Assembly: GCA_019918135.1 (NCBI GenBank)
Contig: WBZZ01004819.1
Coordinates: forward strand, 79,501-143,500
Direction: 5' to 3'
DNA from: Paulinella micropora
Taxonomy: Eukaryota; Cercozoa; Imbricatea; Euglyphida; Paulinellidae
DNA length: 64,000 nt
Position numbers and translations under genes: made by a program. The stretch's first letter is position 1. Every line of letters starts with the position of its first letter. Positions 36,960 through 47,557 of this stretch are shown in pieces. The notes under the pieces were generated by a model. The model saw nothing but the letters and a program-made list of their open reading frames with translations, did not search any database and was not told the origin of the DNA.

Positions 36960-39346
36960 TTAGCGCGCCGGTCCAGAAACAGAGGGACGGACAGGGTCCA
37001 GGTTGTCGGAGCCTACTCTGGCTTCCCTCGCCAGCGCTGCCTTCGCCAGACGTCTGCGCCAGGCGCCTACTGCCTCGACATGTTCGCGCCGCAGGCCCTG
37101 CACGTCCAGCGGCGAATCAAAGAGAATACATCCCAGGTCGCTGAGCCGCGCCTGGTAGCCGTCCGCGAGGCGGCGGGCGTAGCTGTCCCACCAAGGGCGG
37201 AGGGCCTGGGCGCTGAGGTTCAGGGCGTCCCGGGCCCGTGCCGGCAGGGAGCTCTGCAGCAGTGCCAGGCGGTTGGGGAAAGAGCCACGGCCCGTCACCC
37301 GGGCGACCTCGTCACAGAGCCGTCCCACCTCTTGGTCAATGGGGGGGAGCAGGCTTTCCTGGTACTTGTTTTCTGGTCTGTCCTGGGGCTCGGGCTCCTC
37401 CCCTGAGATGAAGAGGCTGCAGTCCAGCGGCCGGCCCAGCAGCTGAGGGACCAGCGACCGGAGGTCTTCCTCCAGGGAGCGCAGCAGCTCCCCGAGCCCC
37501 CCGGACAGGAAGGCCCCCATGTCGTCGTACGTGCACTCGCTTACCAGTTGCCGTATTTCGGCGCGCAGATTCCAGACGGTAGCGGCTTTGCGCCGGCCGC
37601 CGCCCTGCACTGACAGGTCTGCTGAACCTTCGGGGTAAGCCCTCCCGGAGCCCCGGCTGCCCTGACGCCGCAGGATGGCTGCGAGCACGGTGTAGTGCCT
37701 TACGTGGCCCCGGTTATACTTGCGCGCCAGCTTGCCTAGGTCGTGGGCGTTGCAGCCTTCCGCTACACCGCGCACGAACCGTTCGTAGGCGTGTTCTTGA
37801 AAAGCCTTGTTCCACTCGGACAAGTGCTGCTTTACGCAGTCCCTGACCCTCCGCCCGAATTCGTCGAGCCCCGCGGCTGGCTCCGGGGCCCCGGCGCCCG
37901 GCAGGCGCGCGCCTAGGCGCAGGGCCAGCTCTTCTACCAGCCGGCGCTCGTGCAGCTCGAGCGCGGGATGCATGACCTCGTCGCGCAGGTAACGCCGCAG
38001 CCCGGGGATCCCCGTCAGGTTTTTGCTGCCCCACGTGGTCCCCGCCGACTTGTGTTTAAGGCTTGCGTAGTCCGTGGCGCTGGTGGCGAACACCCGGAGC
38101 AGCGGCACCCCCTTCTCGTTGAAGGAGTCTTTGATGAAGGCGCTGCGGGCTAGCGCGAACCAGACCCGTCCCCGGCGGCCCGCCCCCCCCACGGCCTCCC
38201 GCACGGCCTCTAGTTCGTCGGACGGCGCTGTGCGCCCTTGTTCTTGGAACCAGAGCATGCAGGCACTCAGCAGAGTGGAGTGCCCCTCCCTGCGGCACTC
38301 AGCGCGGCCTTCGCACGAGCTCGGCGCGGCAGGCGGGCCCACGCAGTACTCGAACGGCACGTTTCCTTCCTCGGACAGCTCCTCGGGATCCAGGTTGCAG
38401 TCGCTATGGGTCAGGACGATCGCCAGCCGCCGTCCGCCGCCCTTGGTGCGGCGGTGCCTGTCGAGCATTCCGTTAAGGTGTTTGTTGTCCCGGGCGCGGT
38501 CGATCTTGCTCACGAGCAGCACGCAGTCCGCGCCCGTGACATGCTCCTTCCACACTTCATCGCGCAGCTTCTGGTCGTCATTGTTGCCGGGCAGGTCCGT
38601 CAGCACCAGCCCGCCGTGCGCGGGGGGGCGGGTCTTGCGCCAGCGCAGCAGCGGGAAGGGCCCTCTGATCACCAGCTCCTGTACCCAGCCCCAGCGCGAC
38701 GCCCGCCCGCCACTCCTGCCAGTGCGCTGTCGTTTGCACGGAGGGGGGCCCGCCTCCTCCCGACAGACCCGTAGGGCCTTGTCCATTGCCTCTTGCGCGG
38801 TCTTACCCGGGTACGACTTGCTCTGGCCCAGCAGCGCGTACAGGTCGGGGTACCACTCCTCCAGTTGCTGGGCGGTCGCGGAGCCGCTCCAACCGGGCTG
38901 GCCGCCAGGCCCGGGTAGAATTCCGAGAGGATCCTGAGTGCGCTTTCCCGCGCCTCGCCATCGTCCCCCGGCCCGGCCTCCTCGTCCTCCTCCCGATCGG
39001 CCAGGTCTGCTAGCAGGGGTGCCAGCCTGCCTGCCCAGGCCTCCCGCGTGTAGTACCTGACCTCGGACGTGAAGCACTTGTCCGCGTACTCGAAATGCAT
39101 AGGACAGAGCGTGTAGGAGGTCCCCATGGCCCCGGAGAGGCGCAGCTCCTGGTCCAGGAGCTGCGTCAGAAGCTTGCTTTTCCCTGCGCCCGAGTCGCCG
39201 CTGAGCACGACCCGCAGGGGTCGCTGCGGACCGTGCTGAAACTGACTCACTATCTGGCGGAACGTGTCCTGGCCCAGCGCCGGCCAGAGGTTCTCCGCGT
39301 CCTTCGCGGCCCGGCTCAGCAGCCTGTAGGGGGTACGCCTAGGCAT
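36960..39346 (-). CDS. SLIP-GC-like large GTPase, one frameshift
   Basis: Start at 39346 (MPRRTPYRLLSRAAKDAEN). G1 P-loop VVLSGDSGAGKSKLL (about 39195-39155); frame change near 38890; then G3 LVLTDLPGNND, ADCVLLVSKIDRARDNKHLN, the G4-type segment LAIVLTHSDCN, and VFATSATDYASLKHK with TGIPGLRRYL, a pattern I associate with nuclear GTPase SLIP-GC and related large GTPases. A long helical C-terminal region follows (about 400 residues). About 790 residues in all. Vertebrate SLIP-GC acts in the nucleus on DNA damage; related GTPases occur widely in protists and some giant viruses. Role in this virus unknown. It shares a strand with the solenoid-repeat gene inside the repeat-flanked cassette. Confidence 0.75.
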
Positions 39347-39549
39347 GCTGGGCTTTTTGTGTCTGGGCGCCCCCCCGCGAGCGCACGCGCCGCTCACCAC
39401 CTCCATGGGGCACTGGGAGGGGGGGAGGGGGTGTGCGCTCGCGGGGGGCGGCCGGAGGTGGGCACGTGCAGGGGGGGGGAGGACGGCACGCCAGCAGAAG
39501 GCCACGCGCCCCTCCTCCCCGCCCCCCCCCTTCCCCACCTCCGGCCGCC

Positions 39550-40580
39550 CGGGGCTGGGCCCCGTCCGGTCGGTCACCCGGCGGCCGGTGGCGCCGCCGC
39601 CGGTCGGTGGTCGGTCGCCCGGTGGCCGGTGGCACTGTCGGGTCGGGTGGTCGGTCGGCCACCTGGTGACAGGTGGCAGGCGGTGGCGCCGCCGGTCGGT
39701 GGTCGGTCAGTCACCCGTGGCCGGCGGCGGTGCCCCCGGTCGGTGGCCGGGGGCGCCGCTGTCCTTGGACACCGGTGCCGGTGGCAGGTGGCACAGTCGG
39801 CCGGTGGGGACGGGTCGCCGGTGGCAGGTGGCACAGTCGACCGGTGGGAACTGGTCGGGGTGGCAGGTGGCGCCGCCACGCCTGGTCGCCAGTCAGTAGT
39901 CCGGTGGCGGGTGGCACCGCCGGCCGGTGGAAACAGGTCTGGGTGGCGGGTGGCGGGTGGCGCCAGTAGGCAGAGTTCTGGCCGGTAGGGGGGGCTGCAC
40001 AATGTTCGGCCGCGGGAGGGGAGAAGGGAGAGGGGAGAGGGGAGGGGAGGGGAGGGTGTGAGGCGCGCCGCGCGAGCGCGCGCTCTGGTGGCACCTGCCA
40101 CCGGCACGGACGGCACCCGGTGGCCGCACCGGTGGCGGGCGCCGCCGGTAATCTACGGTGCCACCGGCCACCACCTCATGCACAATGCTTTTTTCCCTCC
40201 CCCTCCCCTCCCCTCCCCTCTCCCTTCTCCCTTCTCCCCTCCCGCGACCGAACATTGTGCAGGCCCGGCCGCTGTCGCTGGCCAGGGTCTGCACACTGGT
40301 GGCACCCGCCACCAGCGGCCGGTTTCCGTCGGCGGCCGGCGCCACCTGCCACCGGCGGCGGCCTGACCCCCCCCCACGCAGTCCGCCACTCGCGGCCGCC
40401 GGAGTCCCGTCTGCCGGCGCCACCCGCCATCCGCCACCAGCGACCAGTTTCGGTCGGCGACCGGTGCCACCTGCCACCGGCGACCGGCGGACGACGACCT
40501 GCCACCTGCCACCGGCGGACGGCGACCTGTCACCTGCCACCGGCGGGCGGCGACCGGCGGACGACGACCGGCACTAAACA
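39550..40580. repeat. Large direct repeat, copy 2 (right flank of cassette)
   Basis: Same orientation as 32240-33060, with core matches listed there. Extra GGTCGGTGGTCGGTC units precede the core (39570-39720), and GGCGACCGGCGGACGACGAC units follow it (40470-40570). Both copies are non-coding; frames through them are artefacts of GC content. Confidence 0.85.
39997..40260. mobile_element. MITE-like inverted-repeat element inside direct repeat 2
   Basis: The arms are GCACAATGTTCGGCCGCGGG from 39997 and its near-complement CCCGCGACCGAACATTGTGC ending at 40260 (one mismatch), with a shorter polypurine interior than copy 1. A third GCACAATG lies near 40180. Confidence 0.6.
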
Positions 40581-40914
40581 ACACGACTGAGACGCACCGG
40601 CAGGAGGCGGATTCTTTCTCCCCTCCGACAGACAAAGACAAGAGTTCGTTTTAGTTTAGGCCAGTCACAAAACCTACCGAAGAAAGCAAAACTACTGACT
40701 AGGCCCCGCGGTAGTCACCACCTGCCGCCAGCGGCCCGAGCAAGAAGCCCGGCGGTCGGGATGTGCCCGGGGCCCCGGCCGGGCGCTGTGGGCACACGCG
40801 CACCGGCACACCCCGCCGTCCGGCAGCAGCCCCGTGTTGCACTCTGGGCGCACCCGGCCCGCCGCTAGCCGGGCCGAGTAAGTAACGCCAGCTACCCCCA
40901 TTGCGTCTGCTATG
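40581..40914. other. Intergenic region
   Basis: A short AT-richer stretch (40600-40700, including GAGTTCGTTTTAGTTTAGG) and then GC-rich DNA. It probably holds the 3' end of the membrane-protein gene that follows on the minus strand. No gene seen. Confidence 0.35.
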
Positions 40915-41675
40915 CTAGGCGGGCGGTGGCTGTGCGGAAGAGAAGTCGGCAGCCTTGAACTCGGCAAGCTCTGCCTCCAGGACGCCGTTCCCAGCCAAGC
41001 CCTTCCCCCCGCGCTCGGGGAAATACAAGCGCAGACACCCACCGCACGAGAGACAGACAAGGCAGGGCAAGAACAAGGTTGCGATGATGAAGCCGGCGGG
41101 CCTAGCGCTTGCCCTAGCGTACTCGCAGCCAAACAGTCCGCGATAGTGGATCCTGCACGGCAGCAGCAGGTTCTGGCACTGCAGGTAGAGGTACAGGCGA
41201 TGGCCGTCCAGTGTACGCCGCGTCCGGAAATCAACGCAAGACACCGCGTACCAACTGCTGTTGCCGCTGTCGTTCACAGCTAACGGGTCGGGCCCGGTAG
41301 AGAGAGAAGGATAGTAGAGCTTGCTTTCAGGGTCAGGGTCCGGCGTGGCCTTGACGATAAAAGCCGACGGGTCACTCAGCCAGTAGTCATCCGCGCGCAA
41401 CTGCAGGGTGCTGACGTAGACGCGGGCCCGGGCTGGACACTCGGCAGAGAGCACGCCCGCCCCGGACCAGGCTTCCCCCGCTATCTCGAGCGTTTGGTCG
41501 CAACTCTCGCAGACGCAGGCGTTGTCTCCGCCCGGGCCAGGCACCAGCCACTGACGATGGCCCAGAACATGAGGAAGAAAGGGACAGTGTTCCGCCAGGA
41601 GGGAAGCCAATGATCTTGGGGTGGCAGCGGCCAGGGAGTGCGGGGGGCCAGCCCCCCCCTCCAAGCGCTCGGCAC
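40915..41675 (-). CDS. Type I membrane protein with signal peptide, one frameshift
   Basis: The frame from 41675 carries a strong signal peptide (WRNTVPFFLMFWAIVSGWCL then ARA). A shift in the GCCCGGGCGG run near 41535 leads to the main frame, which has a Cys-containing ectodomain (NACVCESCDQTLEIAG, SSWYAVSCVDF, with a possible NDS/NSS glycosylation site), a C-terminal membrane segment (AGFIIATLFLPCLVCLSCGG) and a short cytosolic tail. About 240 residues bridged. The architecture fits a virion envelope or host-membrane protein. No family recognised. The neighbours give no clue. Confidence 0.55.
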
Positions 41676-42519
41676 GCTGGGGGGGGGGGGAGAGTGGGCT
41701 GGGAGGAGGCCGCTAGGGGGGGGGGGTGCGGGGGACCGGGAGGCGCGCCAGGCTCTGCCTCCCCGGGCCGCACTCCCCCCCGTGCGCCAGTGGGCCCGGC
41801 AGGCCCGGCGCGCGGCCGTCGTACCTTGGGCGGCGAACCGTGGCTAGCTAGCCAGGCGGGTACACCGTTCGTCCGGGCGGTTTGCGCCGCGGGAGGCGGA
41901 CGGAGGGGCCGCCCGGGCACGGGCTGGACGGGGGCACACCGCGCCGCGCAGGAACGGCGCGCCGTACACGTGGCGCAGTCTGGGGCACTGGAGTCGTGCT
42001 AGCCAGGGTACAGCAGCCGTGGGCCGTGGACTCCTCCCCTGGCGAAGAGGGAGAGGCGTGGCGGAGCTTGGTCAAGGGAGAACACACTCCTGCCCCCCCT
42101 GCCTGCCTCTCCGTTTCTCCTCCCCCCTCTCTTCCCTCCCCCTTTCGGCTGACCGCGGCGCAAGGGGGGGGGAAGGGAGAGGTAAGGCGGGGCTGTTTCC
42201 TTTCTCCGGGGCGACCCTGACTGTTGCTAGCAAAGCACGGCGCAGCCACTGCCCCTCTGTGATTATCCACCTCTTCTTCCTCTGTGAGGATGTCTAGGGA
42301 CCTGTGGTCTTCCACCCTGCCCCCTGGCTGGCGGCTCCACCCCTTTTCTCCTGGCCTCGGCCAGCTAGCGAGCGGGGCGCTCCGGGCGCCCACCAATGCC
42401 GGCACTGCAGGCACCTCCTTGGCTAGCACACACTGACTACAGAGAGCTTCGCTTATCCGTGATAGCCAGACGGTGCGTTAGAGCCAAGCTAGTACAGGCG
42501 CGGACGGTCCCCCTGGATT
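41676..42519. other. Low-complexity intergenic region
   Basis: G and C runs (41680-41780, 42110-42180) alternate with moderately GC-rich DNA. A 193-residue minus-strand frame (42429-41848) crosses it but is Pro/Arg/Glu low complexity with no secondary-structure pattern; I do not call it a gene. Confidence 0.35.
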
Positions 42520-44057
42520 GGTTGTACAGCAGATAGGGCTCTGCTACGTTCCCCGCGGCCTGGCGTACTACGATAAGTGGACCTACGGACGCTGACGAGC
42601 GACAGCAACATGCGGCTCTCCGCGGGGGAGAGGCCTTGGCCGACCGCGGGGACTGGTCAAGGGCTTTCAGGGCGTACGAACTCGACGGCCAGGACTATAC
42701 ACTCACGCGCCGCATCCAGAGCGCACAGCTGCTCTCTTACTTTGCGTCACACGGCCTGGCCGTGACGGTCATCGGCGTCGTGTCAGTTGGAGCTGGCAGC
42801 CCCCGGTGGCTCCTAGTGAAGGAGCCCGCAAGGACCAAGCGGTGCAAACTTCGGGTCGTTCGTCCAGCGGTTGCTGGACGCGCTCGGCCTCTCACACACC
42901 ATCTACAGCGGCTTTTCTCTCCGGACGTGAAACAGTGGAACGAGGAGAAGCGGGCTAACTCTCCCTAGCCTACTCAAGGGAGAGCGGGCCTGGCACTAAT
43001 CTACGCCGACTCGGCCCAGTGCCTGCACCTCGCGCCGGGAGGGCGCGATGCCGGGAGCACCTGGACGAACGGACGAACGGCTGCCGATCCGCACGTCGCT
43101 CCTAACAAGACGCAGGACGATCTCCTGTGGCTCTGCAACGCGCTAGTGGTCGTGGCCAGCCTGCTGAATGAGAGCCAGCAGCGTGCGCACCTGCGGAAGC
43201 TTTAGAGGTGGTCCTGAGGCGTTACCAGCTGGAAGCGACCGCTGCAAGAGGTGCTACACGCTTACGGCGCCTGGTGGCAGGCGGAGGTAGCACCAACGGG
43301 GGACACGAAAAGCGGATACTTTAAAAGGGTGCTAGACGCGGCGATTGATTACACGAAGCACGGTGTCAAATCGAGACTACTGCTAGGGGATACCTACTTC
43401 CAACTACTCTTACCATTTCCTGTAGATTTTCCGCTGGAATTGCGCACGCTTGATGAGTTCCGCCTTGGGGAAATGCAGGACCTGCATTTAAAAGGGCGCT
43501 GGATACCTTGGCTGCTGCTTACGCTGGGGTCCGTTGCTGCCGCAGCCCGAAGTGGTAGCACGCGCCGCCACGGCGGCAACGGCGGCGGCAACAACGGCGG
43601 TGGCTATGGCAACAGCAGCAGCAGCAGTAGCAGCAGCAGCTACCCCAGCAGCAGCAGCTACCCCAGCAGCAGCAGCTACCCCAGCAGCAGCAGTAGCAGC
43701 AGCAGCAGCTACCTCAGCAGCAGCAGTGCGGCGAGACCACCGCCTGTGGCCGCTGGGCCACCTGCCATCGCACAGCCTGTCGCTGCCCTTGTGGCAAACC
43801 CTGCTATCCTGCCCGCTGGGCCAAGAGGAAATGGCAGTTACGCGGCCCCGCCGCCTGGCCTGCGAAAAAGCGTCCTTCTGGCGACGTGCAAGGAGGCACA
43901 CACCTCGCAGAGAAAACAGGACACAGGCAAGCAACAGGGCGCACGTCGCAAGCCAAAAAATCCTGAAACAGATAGGGTGCGTCGGGGAAGCTCAGAGAAG
44001 CATACCAGATACTGGATACCTACCTATTCAACCATGGCTCTCCTAGAGAACGCGTAG
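42520..44057 (+). pseudogene. Degraded unknown gene with Ser-rich repeats
   Basis: Coding-like pieces follow each other in different plus frames: RGDWSRAFRAYELDGQDYTL and HGLAVTVIGVVSVG (about 42640-42830), FGSFVQRLLDALGLSHTIY (about 42855-42930), DDLLWLCNALVVVASLLNES (about 43110-43180), then HAYGAWWQAEVAPTGDTKSG onward (43251-44057) with YFQLLLPFPVDFPLEL. The last frame contains (AGC)n-encoded Ser runs with YP interruptions (about 43610-43730) and a basic tail. At least three shifts and one stop break it, and no ATG starts the first piece. Function unknown. Confidence 0.4.
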
Positions 44058-44139
44058 AAATAGAAAACTCCAGAAAAAAGAAAGGAGCAAGGCAGCATCT
44101 CCTGAGGGAACCGCAAGTCGGGATTTGCTCTTGCGCACA

Positions 44140-44737
44140 ATGCTTGGACACGTAGTACGTAACCAGCAGGGACCAGAAGCGTCCGCGCGGGAGCTGGCAG
44201 AGCTTGACACAGAGATACAAGATATCACTTGCGCCGCTGAAGTTCGAGAGCAAAAAGAAAGAGAATGCCTATGTGCGTCTAACCAAAAAGAATTGTACGA
44301 TAGCAAGGTTGGGTAAGCTGTTCGTGCCGAATCAACGTGACCCAGAAGAGCTCACTGTCTTAAACGCAATCGTGCGTGAGTATGGCCCCTTGGTCCAGCA
44401 GGCAGAACAGGGGGGGGCCGCGCCGGCCAGCGGCCCCGGCTTGACGGTGGCAGCAGCGGTCTCCATGCCCCCGCCTCCCGATCTCCAGAGCGCCGCTCCG
44501 TTGCCTGCACTCATTTCACCACCGCCACCCGACGATGACTTCTCCGACCCCGCGCTCACGCCGTTCCTGAGTTCCACCCTAGGCGACACCTTGGCGGCTG
44601 TCACGGACCCCGTGGCCTTGGGCGGATCGTCGTCGGCCCACGATATGCCAGACGATAACCTTCTTTCCGACGATCTTCTTTCCTCGATGGGCAACCGCGA
44701 CCAAGGCCCAGAAAACGAAGAAGAAGACCCATTTTAA
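44140..44737 (+). CDS. Unknown protein with coiled coil and acidic tail, one frameshift
   Basis: First frame from ATG 44140 (MLGHVVRNQQGPEAS) is a helix of charged heptads (ARELAELDTEIQDI, EVREQKERECLCAS). Near 44310 a shift moves to a frame continuing LGKLFVPNQRDPEELTVLNA IVREYG, then a Pro/Ala linker and an acidic end (DDDFSDPALTPFLSSTLGDT, NEEEDPF). The acidic, Phe/Leu-containing tail resembles a transcription activation domain, which is a guess from composition. Confidence 0.45.
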
Positions 44738-45391
44738 CGTCTCTAGTATCCTCCCGTTATTTGTGTCCACCCTGCCCAAGGCAGGGGTGACCTACCAAGC
44801 CGGCGGTCCCGGCCCGGGCAGGATGTTCACCCGCTGGTCGAGAGGCTGCGGCGCCAGGCAGCACCGGCTGCACTCCGGCCCCGCCGGCCTCCTCCCCACC
44901 CGGCCGCGGCGCGGCTGGTGCCGCCGCCGAGCCACCCGCCGTGGACGGCGGAGCCACCAGGTACCAAGGGGGGGGAAGGACGGCTGTTTCCCCCCTAGGT
45001 AGTAGGTCTACGAGGTGAAGGCCGGAGAGGGTGTCTAGCGTGTGTTGGGGGCCGACCGCAATAAAAGCACAGCCCGTCCTGGTTCATGGTGCAAGCCAGC
45101 GCGCTAGCGCCGCGTCCGTCCGGCGCTAACCGGTTCTTTTTTCTTCCCCGGGCCGCCCCGGCCCCCGCCGGGCCCCGCCGGCCGGGATGGGGGGAGCCCC
45201 CCAGAGAGTTGCGAGGGGGGGAGAGGGCCCGCGCGCGTGGCCGGGCCACGTGGAGAGGGGGGTGGGGCGTCCTTCCCCCCCCCCCCCCCCCCCGCCGCCG
45301 GCCACGCCCACCCTCCACCCCGGCCCGCGGCGCCGCCCCCCCCCCGCGTACACTAAGCGGGGCCAGCCCAAGTCCCGAAGCCCGGCACTAC
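44738..45391. other. Low-complexity spacer before the F-box-like gene
   Basis: GC-rich with C and G runs, including a C tract of about 18 at 45270-45292, and one GCAATAAAAGCAC (45057-45069) that could be a polyadenylation-type signal on the plus strand. No gene supported. Confidence 0.4.
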
Positions 45392-47455
45392 ATGCCACTG
45401 GCCGCGCCCGACTGGGCCGAGGTCTGGTGTGGCCACGCCCTCGCCTGCCTCGCGCCCGCGGACCTCGTGGCGCTCGGCGGCGCCTCCCGGGCCTGGCACG
45501 ACCTCGTCCACCGGTACGCGCGGGCCCGCCTCTGGCTGGCCGCGGCGCTCGGCGTCGTCGGCCCGCCGCCACCGGCCGCCGGCGTGGCCGCCGCGCTCTT
45601 GTGCCAGCCGGACACCAGGCTGACGCTGCGGCTGGCCGAGCCGCTGCCGCCCGCCCGCTCGGCGCTGTTGCGGCGCGCCCTGGCTGGTTACCCCGAGGTG
45701 CGGTCGCTCTGCCTGGCCGGCCCGCCCCCGGCCGTGGCCCAGCTGCTGGCGGCCTGGCGGGGCGCGGGTGCCGGCGCGCGCGGCGCTTGCGCTCGCTGAC
45801 GCTGGAGCTGGTGCGTGCGCCGCCGGGCCCCACGCCACCCTGGACGCACCTGCTGCGCCCCAGGCTGTGCGCCGTGGCCCGGGACCTGTACGCCCTGACG
45901 CTCGCCCACGTGGACTTTGGCCCGCGGGCCTGGGCGACCTCGGCTGCCGCGCCCTGCGGCGCCTAGCGCTCAACGACTGCACGGACGCCAGGCTGTACGG
46001 GCCGGACTTCGAGCGCCTGGCGCCGTGCCTGGCCGACCTCCGGGTGTGGCAGCCCTGCCCCGACGGCCTGGTGTGCGGGCCCGAGGACACGCTGGTGCTG
46101 TGCACGGGGGCCGGCTGGCCGCGCCTGGCCCGGGTGCGGCTGGAGCGCTGGCGGCCCTGCTCGAGGGTCTGTGCCCCGCCGGGCGGCCGGCCTGGCTGCG
46201 GCTGGAGCTGCAGTACCTGGACGTGCGCTGCTGCGGGCCCGGCGACCTGGCCGCCCTGGCCGGCCTGGCCCCGCGCGCGCTGTCGGTGCTGGACCGGGGC
46301 CCCCCCGCCGACGACGACGACCCGGGCAGGAAGGCGCGCGGGGACGGCGCCGCCGACGGTGCCGCCACGACGGCGGCCACGCGGCTGGCCCGCGCCTTCG
46401 TGGCCCAGCCCGGGGCGCGGGAGCTGGCGGTGCACCTGGGCCTGCCGCACCACCGGGCGCTGCTGCCGGACCACCCGTCGCCGCCAGCGCGCTGGCTCGA
46501 GCGCTGGGCGCGGGCGTGGGAGCGGGCGTGGCCCGCGGAAGCGGGCGCGCGCCTGACCCGCGCCGCCTTCCGGTCCTTCAACCTGCCGGCGTACGTGATG
46601 CACTACATCCGGCACAGGCAGCGTGGCCTGCGCCCCTGGCTGCTGGTCCAGGACAGCGCCTGGCGTGCGTTGTGTGCGCTGGGCACGCCCCTGCACGTCG
46701 AGGACTTCTACCTGTACGACGACGCCCGGCACGAGGGCCCCGGGCCCTCGTACCCGCCGTCGCCGCCCGGGGGGCCGGCCCCGCACGTCGTGGCCGTCAG
46801 CGGCCGGTACACGTTGCTGCGGCCCTGGGCGGACCACACGGGGGCGCCCGTGTACCGCTGCCGGGGCCTGGAGTTCTGCCTGGGCCGGCACGAGTGGCGC
46901 GCCCTGGCCGACCACCTGGCCGGCCACCGCGACCCACCCGGCTGGCTGACCCACGCCGCCTGGATCTTCCTGGCGTGCTCGGGCCTGCTGGGCCGCGCCC
47001 AGAGCCCCCCGGAGGTCTGGGCGCGCCTGGGCCGGGAGCGGACCCCCTGGCTGCCCCGGCTGTACCCCCGGGCCTGGGCCCAGGACCACGCGCTGCGCCA
47101 GATGCTGTTGGCGTACCTCGGAGACTACCTGCAGCAGCTGCGCTGCCGGGGGGACGACGACCCGGCCTGCCTGCAGCGCATTGGGGCCGCCCTGGCGCAG
47201 CTGTGCGCGCCGCCCGCCGCCCCCGGCCCGGACTGGCTCTCGTCGCGCCGGGTCCTGGAGGACCCCCGGCCCCGGCGGCGGGTGCAACTGCTGGCCCCGC
47301 GCCTGTGGCGCGGTGTGGGTGCCACGGTGCAGCAGGGCTTCGCACGCTGGCCAGAGCTCGTCACCCCGCGCTGGGAGGCCCTCCAGCGGGCCCTAGGGGG
47401 GAAAGACCCCCCCCCTTCCCCTCCCTGTCCTAGCTCGCGCGCCCGCGCGCTCTAG
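45392..47455 (+). CDS. F-box-like protein with degenerate LRR region, frameshifted
   Basis: ATG 45392 (MPLAAPDWAEVWCGHALAC). An F-box-like helix pair (CLAPADLVALGGASRAWHDL VHRYARARLW) occupies residues about 18-50, followed by Leu-rich repeats (LRLAEPLPPARSALLRRALA, VRSLCLAG). Frame changes near 45785, 45940 and 46165 move through all three frames before a long clean C-terminal part (about 400 residues) ending at 47455 with Trp/Arg-rich helices (WLERWARAWERAW, FRSFNLPAYVMHYIRHRQ). It is related in plan to the array that follows but more diverged. F-box proteins recruit targets to SCF ubiquitin ligases; viral ones hijack that system (family knowledge). Confidence 0.5.
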
Positions 47456-47557
47456 GGGGGGGGGAGGGGGAGCAGAGGAGACGGCTGGAGGGGGGAAGAG
47501 GTTGGCGTGCGCCGCCGCCGGCGGCGGCCGCGCTAGCACTTCCCCCCCAAGTAAGAG

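Noticed and set aside
39550..40580. Long frames on both strands through direct repeat 2
   Set aside because: Same reason as for repeat 1; the DNA, not the protein, is conserved between the copies.
41848..42429. 193-residue minus-strand gene
   Set aside because: Low-complexity composition, no motif, and similar frames appear by chance in this GC-rich DNA.
43610..43730. Functional Ser/Tyr repeat domain
   Set aside because: The (AGC)n tract is probably replication slippage inside an already broken gene; reported only as a property of that pseudogene.
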